Assembly (NCBI GenBank): GCA_020055645.1 | Contig: CM034548.1 | Location: 43,578,296 to 43,642,295 of the forward strand | Direction: 5' to 3' | From: Tomocerus qinae | Taxonomy: Eukaryota > Arthropoda > Collembola > Entomobryomorpha > Tomoceridae | Length of the DNA: 64,000 nucleotides | In this document: piece after piece, positions 24,574 through 37,998 of the stretch | Position numbering within the stretch: the stretch's first letter is position 1 | Layout: the number at the start of each line of letters is the position of its first letter | The notes under the pieces: generated by a model | What the model was told of the DNA's origin: nothing | The model's input: the letters and a program-made list of their open reading frames with translations, nothing else | Database searches by the model: none | Position numbers and translations under genes: made by a program

Positions 24574-24858
24574 TTACGTTGACTTGTTTCTAACTTGCTG
24601 TGATAATGTGTAACATGATATTTTACTGATATTACGTACTACGTGCATACATGTACAGCCAGTGCTATCTTCGATACACTGTGACTTGTTAGTGACTATA
24701 CTGATAACTGGCGTATCTGCAACTCGCTCTCTGCCTAGTTCAGTGTTCTTGTTAAACATTATTTTCTGTATGTGTTTGTACACTATTGTATTCAAGTCAT
24801 GTAATAACATAAGTAGCAAGACTATCTCTGGCATTTCTGATGCATGACATTTATGCAT
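24574..24858 (-). CDS. 94-codon open frame, coding status doubtful
   Basis: Starts at ATG (24858-24856) and ends in TAA. Its composition is more polar and mixed than most frames here (NKNTELGRERVADTPVIS, NKSQCIEDSTGC), with one hydrophobic run near the start (IVLLLMLLHDL). No domain is recognised. A 61-codon frame on the other strand (24662-24847) covers the same DNA, and I see no promoter, splice or poly(A) signal that favours either. It may be an exon, a small gene or a chance frame; chance is the default. Confidence 0.12.
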   Translation of the reverse strand: MHKCHASEMPEIVLLLMLLHDLNTIVYKHIQKIMFNKNTELGRERVADTPVISIVTNKSQCIEDSTGCTCMHVVRNISKISCYTLSQQVRNKST

Positions 24859-27800
24859 ATAGCTAGTCTATACTAGTATCATGATATGTACTACCTATAC
24901 CTTCTACATGCATCTACCGTTTATATTTCTTTCGCTTGTTAATATGCATTGCAATTTATGGATGAGAATGAAATGTGTACCGATAAATGCGAATGTGTGT
25001 TTATAGGTCTCTCTTCTCCGTCTTATCTTTTATCTTATTTGCAACTCGCGTACGTAACTCTAGGTACTCACTCACTGTTTGCACATAATACATACGTGTG
25101 GATAAAGCGCGTTAACATTCCATGATTATATGTAGTTTACGATGGAAAGTAATCAAAAGTAAATATAATAATTTCACAAGGTATCCTAGTGCCAATAATA
25201 TTAAATAATAACTCGCATAATGAACTTTTATTCAAATATTATTACGTTAACGACGTTCACAGCAATAGTCAATCATAGGAGATGAAAACACAAGTACCTA
25301 ATTCCTATCGGTTTGTACCGTTATATGTACAAAGGATACTGATACAAGAAGCGATTTTGCATTTTTTGTCTTTGAATAAAGATAAAGATAAAATACATTG
25401 CGACATTTCTGTAAGCCTAGGATAATTACAGATATTATGCAACTTCTTCCCTTTCCATAATTACTTTACCGACATGAAGGAACTAAAAGAAAAGGAATTT
25501 ATGATAAGGGTAAAACGTCTCATACCGAAACTATTTGGAGAAGATTGCAAGAAACATTTTCCCAAACCAAATATTCACTGATTGCATCAATAAATATTGT
25601 AATTCACTTTTTTGATGATCAACAAATTATTATCTACATCTTTTACTCATCATACTTCATTTACATGCAAATCAAAGATTAATGAAACTATTTATACGTA
25701 CATTATATGCATTAGTATATCATATTTTTTGTACTTATATTTAGTCCAAAGCCTGCAATTTGCTTTGCCTCAGAAAGTGTTAATAAGCGAAAGGACTGGA
25801 AAGGGAAGGTAACTATGTCAGAGGACTGGATATTCAATGTTTTAATTAAAACGATGGATGTAGAATTGATCGTGGTATTTGGAGGAGTATAACTCTGAAC
25901 TTTGTAGAGCGGTGTTAGATGCGTAGGCGATAGTTAAGTACAAAGTGAAGCAAACGGAGCAAGACAAAAAGGAAAGGATTTTGTTGAACAAAACCATTTT
26001 CCAAATTACATAGCAAAGGCCTGTAGATTACGGCACGAAGACAAGGACAGTCATTTCATTTCGATGCTGGTTGACAGTGCGTAGGAGGAAAATTTGATTG
26101 GATTCAGTGTAGCTGAGAAATCTAGAGCAAATAATACATACATATATTTATGTAATCTTACCAGCCCTCGGAAAATATCTTTTGTATATGTAAATCTAGA
26201 TTCTTGGAATTGACGTCGATAATATCATTCATATACGGCTGTGTCATTTTTTGCAAGGAAATCTAATCAAATTCATCAAAGAATTAAGTAGCATCTGTAA
26301 AAGAATTGAGCTGAATACTAATAAATCCTATTGTGCACTTCGTTTCACCCAAATAGCCAACTGCGTAGTAAAATGGGAATGAGACACCGACGTATTTTTA
26401 CCGTAAAAAAGTCTCATTGTTTAAGAAGAATTGTTAAAAGAAAATCAACTGACGATGAGATGAAAAGAAAGTAATCTTAGCTAAAAGTCCCCAGGTACTT
26501 ACAATAAAAGGAAAATTGAAAGGAATGAACGGGTGAATGTCACAGAAAATTACAGGAAATATACTTGAAAAAATGTTCTAAACATGGTCATTATAATTTG
26601 AGACGACAAGGCGGAAACTTTGTATGATGAAGTAACGTGCCTGCTTTAATGTGTACCACACTCGGCCGACAACTGCACAAAGATGCTCCTCCAATATTCT
26701 CTTGGGAACACAAGGAAGAAAGCAAGTTGGGTAATTCTCCTTGTCAATTTCTATGAATAGAGGACAATGAATGTATCAACAGGTACAATATCACATTATT
26801 CGAGAATACGTCGTCTTCGCCCATTGTCCTCCTCTTCCTCACTTTTATTCATTTGTCATCCCATCGAGTTGTCAAAACAATTTCATACGTAATATAATAA
26901 TGCTAATATGCATTACCACGCCTCTATATCCCTTTCCTCCAAGTCAAACCATCAAACTTTGTCTCACAAAAAATACTATTCACTAACATTTATACAAGGG
27001 AAAGAAAGCCAACTGTATACATCAGATTTGATTCACCCCCTCCAAGTTGTCAACACCTAAATGTCATCACAGCAAGAAAATGCAAAAACGATAACTTTTA
27101 CTAATGAATGCATTCCTTAATTAACCAACGCATTTTCCAACAGGTGCTCTTCTTTTTACCGAAGAAAATCTAATTAAATGTAACGAAGACAGTAGAAATA
27201 CCTTCATTGTGTTTTTATGTTAGTAGACAAAGGGTTGTGTTGGCAAATATATGTAAACAACTTGTGGTGTAGACATAGATTTGAGTTATTCCTCAAAATA
27301 CAACTCGGGTTTAATATTCTCATTTTAGATTTCCCTTAAGATTTAGATGCCAATAACAAATTAAAATGAAGGCAAATCTTGCTAATTGAGACATTACATT
27401 TCCATCCGATATTGGAGCCACATTTTCCAATTTCAGTTTCGGAAATTAATATCCTTCCACATCACATTATTACTACTTGACCTAAATCTATAGTATAGGT
27501 CTATCACAGAAAACAACATTACAGATATAGGTGCGCCACTTTAATTAAGTGGTTATGAAACTGTTCTAGATTAGTTTTGTAAGGCATCATCAAACAAATT
27601 GTTCAGTTGCTAGTAATTACCGGGACGTGAAGCAACTTATGTAAGTCAAATACCTACACAATAATCTTTCTGGTGTTCAGTGCTATATTTAAGCTGATTT
27701 GAAAATTTCCAACTGCTGAGAATTGAAATACTTTTGATTGTACACAACGCAGCCATGTTAGTTCAAGGCAATGATAAAACGCTATTCAAGTTTGCAAAAA

Positions 27801-30409
27801 CAAGTTTACAAATGAGATATACAATTATATAAAAATAAACTATAAGTTACATGTCACAAAACATGTATTTAGCGAGTGAAGTTTTGAATGCCTTTTGCTG
27901 GAGTGCCTCCGATCTTTTCAAACATTCCTTTATTATTTTAACAAAGCATGTTTCCAAGAAGTCTTCTGCTTAGAATCTTTTATGCTTTGATCTTATTAAT
28001 TTGCCACTTTTGCCTCTTTTGTAAGCTATTATGAGATCTAAAAGGTTGACATTATGTAACTACATAATTCGTATGTGGGCGCTTTGTCCAGCATTTTATA
28101 TAACATTTGAGTGGGTAGACGCTATCATTGTTCGTGCTAAAGTTACTTAACGTTAGGTAAAGAACCTGTAATTTTGCGACAACCATAGATATTAGTCAAT
28201 AGCATTTAGGAATCTCAAAAGCATCTTATCTTAAGATTTTTGAAATGCTTAGAGGAGAAAAATGTGGTTTCAATGAACGTGTTTGAAAAAATATGCAGAA
28301 TGCACAGGAATTTATGCATCTGTAAGGGTATGCTGTAGGTACTTACAGAAGCCTTTGTTGGAATAAATACATTTCTTATTGACACTATTGTCACTTTTTA
28401 AAAAGCCTATTCACTGGCTATAAACAAAAGCACTTTAGATGAAAGGTCCGTTTCTATAAGGACAACCTATTGTGGACTACAAGGAAAAACTATCATCGTT
28501 TACTTTGTGACTTCTTTCTCTGCGTCATCCGTAAGGGTAGAAAGAACAACATTGTATGGCTTGGCATGAATGGGACACCGACAGGCTAGCCTTCGTTAGG
28601 TAGTGCAAGTTGAAATCGAACATCTCTTAGCTACATTAATGTAAAATACACGAACTGCCTACTAAGTTATTTAGTAGCAGAGGCTGAAGATGATTGCCCC
28701 ATAGGAAGAAAGCAAAGAGTGGTTAGCACTTATCGTCGTTTCCTTTTTGGGAATTTACGATATTTATGAGGAATGCGCTAGTTTGTGCTGGTGGCAGATT
28801 TTACGAGGACTCAATAATCCGTCGATACCATAAAGTCAATGGTTCCGAACTAAAATATGATCATGGATAATGGCGTTTTTGTGTGTCTGGCCTAGAGGGA
28901 TCCTTTTCCATATCCTTGTTTCCGTCTCTATCCCTTCCAACCTATATACTTCACACAGATCATTGCGCATCTCGCATTGTTACGGGTGACTTGTATAGGT
29001 TTATCACTGCTGCTACTACTCCAGTACAAATTCCACTAATATCTACATTATCATGAGTACCTACAAGTCTTTACAAGCCCCTAAAATATTATATAATAAC
29101 AGGTATTATGTTACTGACCAAATAACTTGCACCATAAATACCATTATATGCAGCTACAAAACTTGTTGCAACTCCATACCATGTGTTCAGGTTAATAAGC
29201 TAAGGTTACACTCTGCAGGGAGTTGTCTATACACCTTGATCATTGCAATCTCAATTGATGACAATTAAAACAACAAAACTTTAAGCATTTTTAACAAATT
29301 TTAATATCTGGAAAAATATAAACTAGGAAATGTAAAAAATGCTTGATACTTTTCTAAATGCACTACTTAGTTGGGTTTGGGCAATACATTTGCATACAGT
29401 TTAAATGTACTATAATATATAGATTTATTTTAAAGAACACTCCCAATGAGATACTAAACATTTTTGCTTGTTTGTTGGCAAGTACACGGACGTAAAATTA
29501 TTGCAATGCATTTTAGTGCAATTAATTATGTACACTGCTTTTGCATCTGCAATCGTTCCGCATATTTTTGTATTGGGATTGGGATCGTGAATTGTTATTA
29601 CAAGACAACGTAAAGGATATAGACTTGAGTATAGTTATATATATCATTCAATGAAATTCCTTTGTCATTTATTTATGAAGGAAGATGATAAATTTCAATC
29701 TAGTTCTTATTTTTTGTGTTTGTAATGCAATCGCCATTGAATATCACCTACAAAAGACTATTATTGTGCTACCTACAATTTAAATGTCACATAAAATGAG
29801 ATTTTTTTGCTATTGTTAATCTTAGCAATGGTGCTACGAGTTGGTGGTTGCATAAATACGATGTCAATTTAAAGATTGACCACTATGATAGTTGAATTTT
29901 TATTAGACTTACATATGCATGTAATTCACTCTCTATTGTTCATAGTTTTATGTGCTCTGCTATAAAGGAGAAGTATCAATAAAAATAGTATCATGTTATA
30001 GGGGATGCTAACCTCGCCCATTGTATTAAAAGCTGTAATATGCATTAGTAGGCACTGAAAGACGTACCTAGTCACAACAAACTTGCAAAGTTGTTTGTTT
30101 ATTTGCGTTAACATTGCATTGCATTTCATCCTTCGTAGATGCATAATATATGCGATTGTATAGTTTGTACTGCATTTGTATCAATATCCACCTATACCTA
30201 TAGCCTCATTTATTTACATGCATGTGGCTGTACCCAACACACTATTGTATTATTTTATATGCCTAAATTCATTTGACGTTATTTTGTTTAGAGAATGTAT
30301 TGCATTGCAATCCTCAAGTTCATGTTGACTAGTCTGGTTCATTAATATTAGGTAGGTCTGGTGTAGCCTTGCTTGTGTTGTTTTGCTTTGCACTTGCACA
30401 TGCAATGTT

Positions 30410-30423
30410 CACGTGTGCACGTG
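30410..30423. promoter_or_regulatory. two adjacent E-box palindromes
   Basis: CACGTG occurs twice within 14 bp (CACGTGTGCACGTG). CACGTG is the site of bHLH-type factors such as Myc/Max, USF and CLOCK. There is no gene near it in this window, so its use is unproven. Confidence 0.2.
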
Positions 30424-33400
30424 TGATAGTATAGCTAAGCCCTGATAGAAGTATTCTATGCATACAGGATCATTTACATTGCAATGTACCAAGTATGTAT
30501 CATTTTAGCATAATTTCCATTACAACATCAAGAGAGCATACACAATCAAATCTGCAGGAAAGGAAAATAAATGCATTCACTACACTTCTTTTAAACACTG
30601 CCATTTGGCAGTTAGCGTTAACACTCTCCGAGTCTTCAATACGTAATTCTGTTTTTCTTGAGGCCTTCCTTTAGTTCGACAAGTGCACTGTACAACATGA
30701 CTACTACACTTACGACTACATGCATGCATGCCCCTAGTAACTGCAGCAAACATAGAAATAAACACAACTCTCACATTGGAGTATTCTTACACATAACCCA
30801 GATTAGCAAACAGTGTACAACTACAAACGAGTGTATGCACGTTTAAAAATACTACTACTGTAGACAGAAAAGATTTATGATATAAGATATGCACAGTTCG
30901 TACCGTATTTCATTAATTACATGTCGTAGTACTATGCATGTATAAGTAAATACCTAATCTTTACATACTACTTCATACAGATCTGCAAGTTAGTTATATC
31001 ATACTCTTCTATTTTCCCCTCGCCCTTTACATCTTACAGATTTATATGCCAAACTTCGTCTTTACTCTTCTTGTCCCAATTTGCAAAAGCCTACGATACA
31101 GGCGCAACGCAACAGTAATTATCAAAGTTATTATGCAGTTAAATATCTCCGCATTATTCATTATACATCCTATGCTAAACTGTAGCTAATAAATCCTTTG
31201 TTCCATTACCAATAATACTATCTTCGATTTATATGGAAAATTAACACACATTGAATAAGCATGTCAAGGCGTTTGAAAAAACATCATAATTTATACAGAA
31301 AAGGCGTTGATTACACAACAATTAATACAAAACGCACCATTAGTTCTAATTTCGATTACAGTAAGATTTTGTCGACATATTTAGAAAACTATTTTGATAT
31401 ATTACATGTAAAAATAAGTACTTCATTCCAAAATATAATTTAACCCTCCAAGATGAAGAATGATATCTACAGACTATCTTTACAGAAGACCGTAAATTAC
31501 ACACGTGCTAGGAAGTTGATCTCTTATACAACATGCCATTCCTAAAACAAGCTGTGTTATAGCCATGTTTGCATTTTTTAACTTTACAAATTTAGTTACA
31601 AAAGAGTACCTGCTAGAATAATTGGACCACGTATTTAGGTAAAAGGATTTAGTTCTATTTTGAAGGCTACCTGAGTTGTTTTTCCTATGTTTACGTGATA
31701 GATCAAATACCTGCTTTGTTGACAGCATCATTTTCCTAAATCCTTGCTTAACTGGTTGCAGTAGGTTGCTATCAGTAAATAAATAATACTAAGTACCTAC
31801 ATCAATGGCTGCTTTTTTGAAAGGTCAACTCATAAGAGCCATAAATATTTTTGCACATCGAATAGGATTTGATTCGAGTGGCATGGATGGCTTTAATGTA
31901 TTTCCACCAGGGATGTGGATATTTCTGACTTTGGTATCAATAAATGCATCATGTTTGTTGCATGGCAGCAAAACAAAATGATTTTTTTGTTCAATGCCTT
32001 TCGATATCAAAGGTCGAACATAAAAGCATTTTAAATCAGACGCAATCATTTATATATTATGCCATAAATTACAACTTTGACAATGTTTATCCCACGGTTT
32101 TTCATAACTGCAGTCTCAAATCTTCACAGTGCAGTTTGAGTTTGTCAGTTTTACGTCCGAGTAAGCGTCATTTATCTTTTTAGGAAGATCACATAAAACA
32201 CTCCTTGGAAAACTTTGCATAAGAAATAAGAATCATTTATAGAAATAGATTATCGTGGCAATTAAATATAAATGTAAGTTACAAAGATATCGTCTAAAGC
32301 TATTTGAAATAAAAAATATTAACAACGCCTTTAGAATTAGGAATTCTATTTAGTTGTCAATACAACATTTGGGGTGGTGTTATGGTTTTGACGTAGTTGT
32401 AAATGTTGCTGATTCTAACCTTCAAAGGCTGGTTAACTGAAGTTTATAATTCAATTTTGCATTTCAAAGGCTTTAAGATACAATTGGCCATAATCATTAA
32501 ATCTAATCCTGTGGTTGGTAAACTCGTCAACTGCACTAACGTCATTGTGGCTAAATCGTCCACCTGTCTTTTCACGATAAAGCCACAACAAAGCATTATC
32601 AATTAGGCTTACCAGAAGAATCGATATAAACAACATCCAAAGTTCTCTTCACAGCCTGTTTATTTGTGGCCACCAACTAATAACAATCTATAGGGTGAAG
32701 CAATAAAATGTAAAGTAATATAGACCATAAAATAACAGAATACAGATACTACGTAAATAGAGATCTCGGAATAGGAGTCCTTTTGCCTATTTCACTCCAC
32801 GTCATTAACTGAGCTATTTAAATGTGTATTTACGTCAATCATTGCTTCTACTGCGCCGAGATACAACGCAGTATATGTAAATCCAGTATTGTTATACTGC
32901 AAACAAAATCATTGTCCTGCACGGTTTATTTGGAGTTGAATGGACCAAAATGAACAAGTTGAAGACAACAAAAATTCTCACTTTCTCAAGAAAAACTTGA
33001 ATGATATTAATAAATTAGAAATCGGACTTCCGTAGTATGAAATGACATGAATTTATTAAAGTACGCAGTGAAAGGAATGCATACAAAATATTTTATAGTT
33101 TCTCTTCTGTCAAGAATACAGATTCTGTTTCGACTTATGTAATGGATAATAATAAACATGATTATATTGTTAGATTTTAACAGCCATTTTTCATATTTCT
33201 CGGTAGTCAACTGAAGCAAATTGACGATGTGTTATTCATTCATTTGTGCATCATTAAAGACAATTATAATTCGTACAAAACAGTAAATGATACGTTAATG
33301 TTCTAAATTAGAATTATGGGAAATAGAAATGTGCTAATTTTTTCTTCCGACGATACTGTTGCCCATTTGAATTTTAAGTGACTTTGCTTAATGCGAAACA

Positions 33401-34193
33401 GCCTACAGACACAAGTGCCAAAGAGCATCGGCACGGATAGCGTAGATGAGATTTAAAGTTATTTAAATGTACAGTGCAGTCCTATGCTAATTGCTTGATG
33501 CATATAAACAGAGACGAGGCACATGACCTGTGAGATGTAACTTTACAACGTGATACAGCATCCCCTGAAGAGTCAAACCAGACCTCAAAATAAACAAAGC
33601 AACTGCCTTGCACCAGTTACATTCAGATTTTACGCGTTTCGTTACTTAGATGAACTTAACTCTTGTGCCAAACGTTTTTCTGTGTCATATGCTAATCTAA
33701 CTAATCCTTGGTGTACAGACGGAATACACTTTTACTGCACTTAACTCTACTTAGCTAACCAACTCCGCCTTTAAAAACTTCATTTTTATTCGTAGAATCC
33801 TTTGGCACAGAACTATTTCCATTTTGCGTTTAAAATACAATGAATTTGCATTTCTGAGAATGCAGACTGATATTGCGTTTTATTTTTTATTACCAGGTAA
33901 CTGATTAGTAAAATGTAAGCGCATGCTGGGAAAACAGTAAAATACATACTAAGCACACAATACTAACACCAACAGCTTAAAGCGTATTATTATTAGAATA
34001 AATACTGTGTTAGTTTAGTTAGAGCTAATCTGGATAACATTTACTCTAAATATTTGCTTTCTCTCTCGCTACAATAACCTCGCAAATAGTACACGTTAAC
34101 TCATTAGCTTCTTGGTTTACGTAGTGAATGATAGATATAATAATGATCTTGATAAATAATGTTTCTAATAATAATAAACCTATTACAATAAAA

Positions 34194-34221
34194 ATTTAAC
34201 CTAAACTAACCTAACCCTACC
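34194..34221. repeat. short telomere-like word cluster
   Basis: TTAACCTAAACTAACCTAACC followed by CTACC resembles a degraded run of the CCCTAA animal telomere unit. It is only about 28 bp and imperfect, so chance is likely. Confidence 0.15.
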
Positions 34222-34541
34222 TGCACTAATATAAATCAATGCAGCAAATCCCAGCCCCTAGTAGCCTCGTTTTTAAAAGGGCAATGTGAAACACAAATTT
34301 ACTTGGAATCGAATTTGACATAGTGCTATAATAGAATTTAAAATATTTTCGACATAAAGTGGCATCTGAATGCGTAAAACTGAATATTACAAACAAAATA
34401 TTTGTTTAACCTAATTGGCATGAATTTAGATGCCTAATCCAATGTTCAGTTTCCTTGACGGCTCCCATCTGATTACATAATCACTGCATTGCACTACTTT
34501 GTGGCAATAATAAATATTCCCAAAGACGTTTTTAGTATTAT

Positions 34542-34850
34542 TTAAAGTAATTTCTTACTAATATGATATTCACTATTGTTTTTGATGCCTGTTTCCGTCG
34601 CATGTCGGGGAGTTAAATGTAATATGAGACGAAACAAATACATCAGTGCATTTTTTATACAAATCAATGTATCAGTTCCAAATATTAAGATAGTAACAGA
34701 CAGAGCTCGTGCACTGCATTTTCTGTGAATTCTTCTCTGATCCACAGAAAGAATGATGTCCCCTAAAAATAATGTTTCCGAATAACTACGACGAAACTGA
34801 GCAACATGAACAAAGCGAACATCAAGAGTATCCAAGCAGATCAGTGCCAA
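34542..34850 (-). CDS. 102-codon open frame, coding status doubtful
   Basis: Reads through 102 codons with a fairly mixed composition in its first half (FRRSYSETLFLGDI, SVDQRRIHRKCSARALSV), then a hydrophobic section. It ends with a possible donor-like TTAGTAAGA close to its stop. No family is recognised, no start context stands out, and no second exon is seen. It is listed because it is among the longest frames not explained by a repeat. Confidence 0.12.
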   Translation of the reverse strand: MALICLDTLDVRFVHVAQFRRSYSETLFLGDIILSVDQRRIHRKCSARALSVTILIFGTDTLICIKNALMYLFRLILHLTPRHATETGIKNNSEYHISKKLL

Positions 34851-36719
34851 TTAAACTAAAAAGGGCTATGGCAATGTTTTTTCTTATTAAGGATACTAAA
34901 ACTAGGCTAACAGTATGATATCATTTTATATGGAAAAGCTTGTTATTCATAAAAAAGTTATACATTATACACAGCTGGAAATCAATACGGATCAGTAGAT
35001 GTTTTCTGCAGAATAAGCATATTAGCCGAATATCAGAATGGTAAATATTATTTCTGGGAAAATGGAATTTCTCTTTTCAATGAAAACTAGCACATTTTAA
35101 GCTTGTTATCCGCCACGAGACTTTAGAGAGTAGAGAAAACGAATTTCTCAGAAGCATTCTATAGTCGTGGAATTGGGGCTATAATTATGACTAGATTTCG
35201 CTGTCCTTATATCAGTTCACATGAGGCACAAAAATGGTTATAAGTAGTACCAAATTCCTTACTCGAAATAAAAAGAAATCTGTAAATGCTCTAGAATCAG
35301 GGATAATGAGCTGTAGAAATGTATTTGTTTTTGATGCGAACCAACATTTCATATTGCCTATAGAGTAGTTGATTAAATCCTATAGAGTTAAGTCTAGCCT
35401 TAAGGCTTAACTGACATAATATGACAATGTAGAAAGGTAGTACATACTAATAACGTGTTTAATTGTAAGCCGTGCATGATGGCAGTAGTTATAGTTAGTC
35501 TATAGTTTGAAGAACTAATGCTTCCAGGTTTCATTTACGATGGTTTGTATATAGTTGTGTAATTGTGTGTGGCAGTAGGCACAGTCGGCTGCTTCACTCT
35601 ATAGTAGTAATAAAGGCTTTAGTGAGCGAATAAATGACGTTCCATCGAATCGACGTTTTATACTTCATGAATCATGATTACACTCATATTACATACGAGT
35701 TTCCTTGACATACCTACGCTCCATTGCTACCGACGGTATCTATTACACACAATCACACAGTACAAACCAACATGTGCACCAGAATCTTTTTAATAATGGG
35801 ATAAAGCCAACTGCCGTCAGCTTATTCGTTCAAGTCACACATGGACAAATAAACGTGACATGGGATGCTTTTCGACTACAATGGGACCAATTGTAATGAT
35901 ACCAACAGCTAGCAACTGCAACCTACGCAAGTAAACTGATTTATTCCAGGATGTGGTGATTTTACAATACAAAATGCAAATTGGACCTGCACGTTTTTAT
36001 ATACTCATGATATACATACACACTCAAAATATGCATTCTTGGCCGCCGTACGATTTAATTTATTATATGATTAGTTAACTTGCGTCAATTAAACCTTAAT
36101 ATAAACAGTTTTACATATTTAGATATTGGAGCTACCACATTTACAAACTAACACGATAGAAGCACTTTATAGTATAGCATTAAAGCATTTTATCTATATT
36201 TGTAGTGAGTAAAAAAATGTAAATAGTAACTAATGGTCATAAACTACTAAACAGTATTAAGCTGAATTAAACTGTTTACTATAGGAAGGAACCATAGTAT
36301 TGTATTAGCAGTTCATGGAAAATAAATTGGATGTATACTCTTTTAATTACTTTGTAAATCATGGCAGTCCCACAATCAGCATTATGGCATAAGAGCTTTA
36401 GTATGAATGAACAATGAACTCTAAATACTATCCGAATTAATAAATTTGATAATTGGGGACTGCTAAAAAGCGACATAGATGATATTCCATACATTTATGT
36501 TTTTTACAAGAATACGTAGCATTTTCTCTTATATTATCTCATCATCATAACCCAAAACACGGCGCTATAGTTAATTTCACTAACTTTGGGAATGCACAAA
36601 ACTACTGAATTAGTTTAATGATTATTACATTCAATGAGGAAAAAAATAATTCTTCATTAATATCAGTTATATTTGTATATTTATAAATATTTGGTAGCGA
36701 TAGATAGTAGCGGAAGGGG

Positions 36720-37010
36720 AGATAGTGATAGTTTGAAACGTTACGTTTGATAAAGTATTTTTCTTATGACCTTTGACCTTTTGACTACACCTGACTTTAT
36801 CTTGAATTGATCTGACAACTAACATTTCGAATGAGCTATCTTATGACGTGCTACGATAAGGAAAACTAAAATACATCAATTTTTGATTTTTCAGATTACT
36901 AAATTACGTTCAAGAAGTTTGACTTGAAAAACTTAAACCGTTCTTCCTTTATCGTGCTTACATGAAGACGGACAGACGGACAAAACATTTCCATAAAGCA
37001 GCTCCTCTAC
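36720..37010 (+). repeat. dispersed repeat with GACGGACAG motif, copy 1
   Basis: Carries GACTTGAAAAACTTAAA near 36921 and then AGACGGACAGACGGAC near 36966. The same two words in the same order occur in the repeat near 52.16 kb (GACTCGAAAAACCTAAA, then AGACGGACAG). Both also share an AGCTCC word shortly after. This marks a dispersed element family; its ends cannot be fixed from two copies. It includes TGACCTTTGACCT (36767-36779). The 67-codon frame starting in the motif (36962) is spurious. Confidence 0.45.
36767..36779 (-). promoter_or_regulatory. nuclear-receptor DR1 word
   Basis: TGACCTTTGACCT is, on the minus strand, AGGTCAAAGGTCA, the perfect direct-repeat-1 site bound by HNF4- and RXR-type receptors. 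It lies inside a repeat-like segment with no gene nearby, so function is unproven. Confidence 0.2.
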
Positions 37011-37950
37011 TTAATAATACCCATAAAATCCCAATATCTTCCTACTTCTGGCTGTACTCGCTTAAATTATTTGCAGAAGTAATACGGTCACATTACAAAC
37101 GCATTTGGGTAGGTATGTCAAAGTCAAAGCTTACCAAACACAATAAGCTACCTTTGGCGATCTGAAAATGAAATTTGAAAACCTTGCTTCTGTGTGTAAA
37201 TGCATTATATCCTTGCGGTACTTATTGTTCACGAGAGCCTCGTTGATTAAAATTTTAATGGCTTAGTTCTTGGAAACTGCCTTTATTTGCACTGTGCGAC
37301 GTGATTTCAGTGATATCTGACCTACTTTTTGTCGTTTGTTACAGACTGATGTCTGCAGCTTGCTTTTTGCCAACGCTCTACCTCTGATACCTGTGTTTCT
37401 ATTTACTTACGCCGTTGTTTTCGGGTTTCCTATTTGTTCTATTGTAACATGTACACTATAAGAATGGGATACTATTATCATACTTATCGTCATTCAGCAT
37501 TAGCAAATAGCAATTACAGATAGGAAAGTCTATCCACACCACAGCCCTTTACAAAAACCTATGCTACTTAGATAATGAAATTACTACTAACTGCCTGCTA
37601 AGTAGCGAAAGCCAATACGATATCTTAGATATGCTACTACATGCACACATTATTACACATGGTAGTTCATAAACATTTGCCCCTGCCATTGCCAATCATT
37701 ATTAGGTACTCTATTAATATTATAGACTAGATAGACTACCAGAAATAAAGTAATGCGTGATCAAAACTCTATAAAAGATCTAATTTATCGGGTACAATTT
37801 ATGCAGAATAAAAATTGATGATAATAATGACAGCCATTGCGCCAAAATATTTTTATGGTCACGTGACGATCTCGAGTATTTTCAAAAAGTGCTAGACAAA
37901 ATCTCCTTCACTCTCGTTTTATTGAAATGGGTGCATTAATCGTCATTTCA

Positions 37951-37998
37951 GCCAATTGAATTGTACGTTTATTACTCAGGTTCGATTCCTGAATTGGC
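37951..37998 (+). repeat. hairpin with a perfect Pol III B-box (T-arm-like)
   Basis: GGTTCGATTCC at 37979-37989 matches the Pol III B-box consensus GGTTCGANTCC exactly. It sits in a tRNA-like T-arm: stem TCAGG/CCTGA around the 7-base loop TTCGATT. Outside this, GCCAATT (37951) pairs with AATTGGC (37992). A normal tRNA body is missing: there is no matching acceptor stem about 70 bases upstream, no A-box and no anticodon arm. It may be a tRNA or tRNA-derived SINE remnant, or coincidence. Confidence 0.3.

Larger units (their letters stand above)
21036..36719. other. long AT-rich stretch without a supported gene
   Basis: Nearly 16 kb with no recognisable gene. It contains a TAG/CTA-rich fold-back near 24.45 kb, a 94-codon minus frame at 24574-24858, a pair of CACGTG words at 30410-30423, a short telomere-like word cluster at 34194-34221, and a 102-codon minus frame at 34542-34850. 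Everything else is unremarkable AT-rich sequence rich in TACCTAC/GTAGGTA words. Confidence 0.55.

Noticed and set aside
34194-34221. Interstitial telomere repeat
   Set aside because: Only a few imperfect CCTAA words; too short to separate from chance. Kept only as a low-confidence feature.
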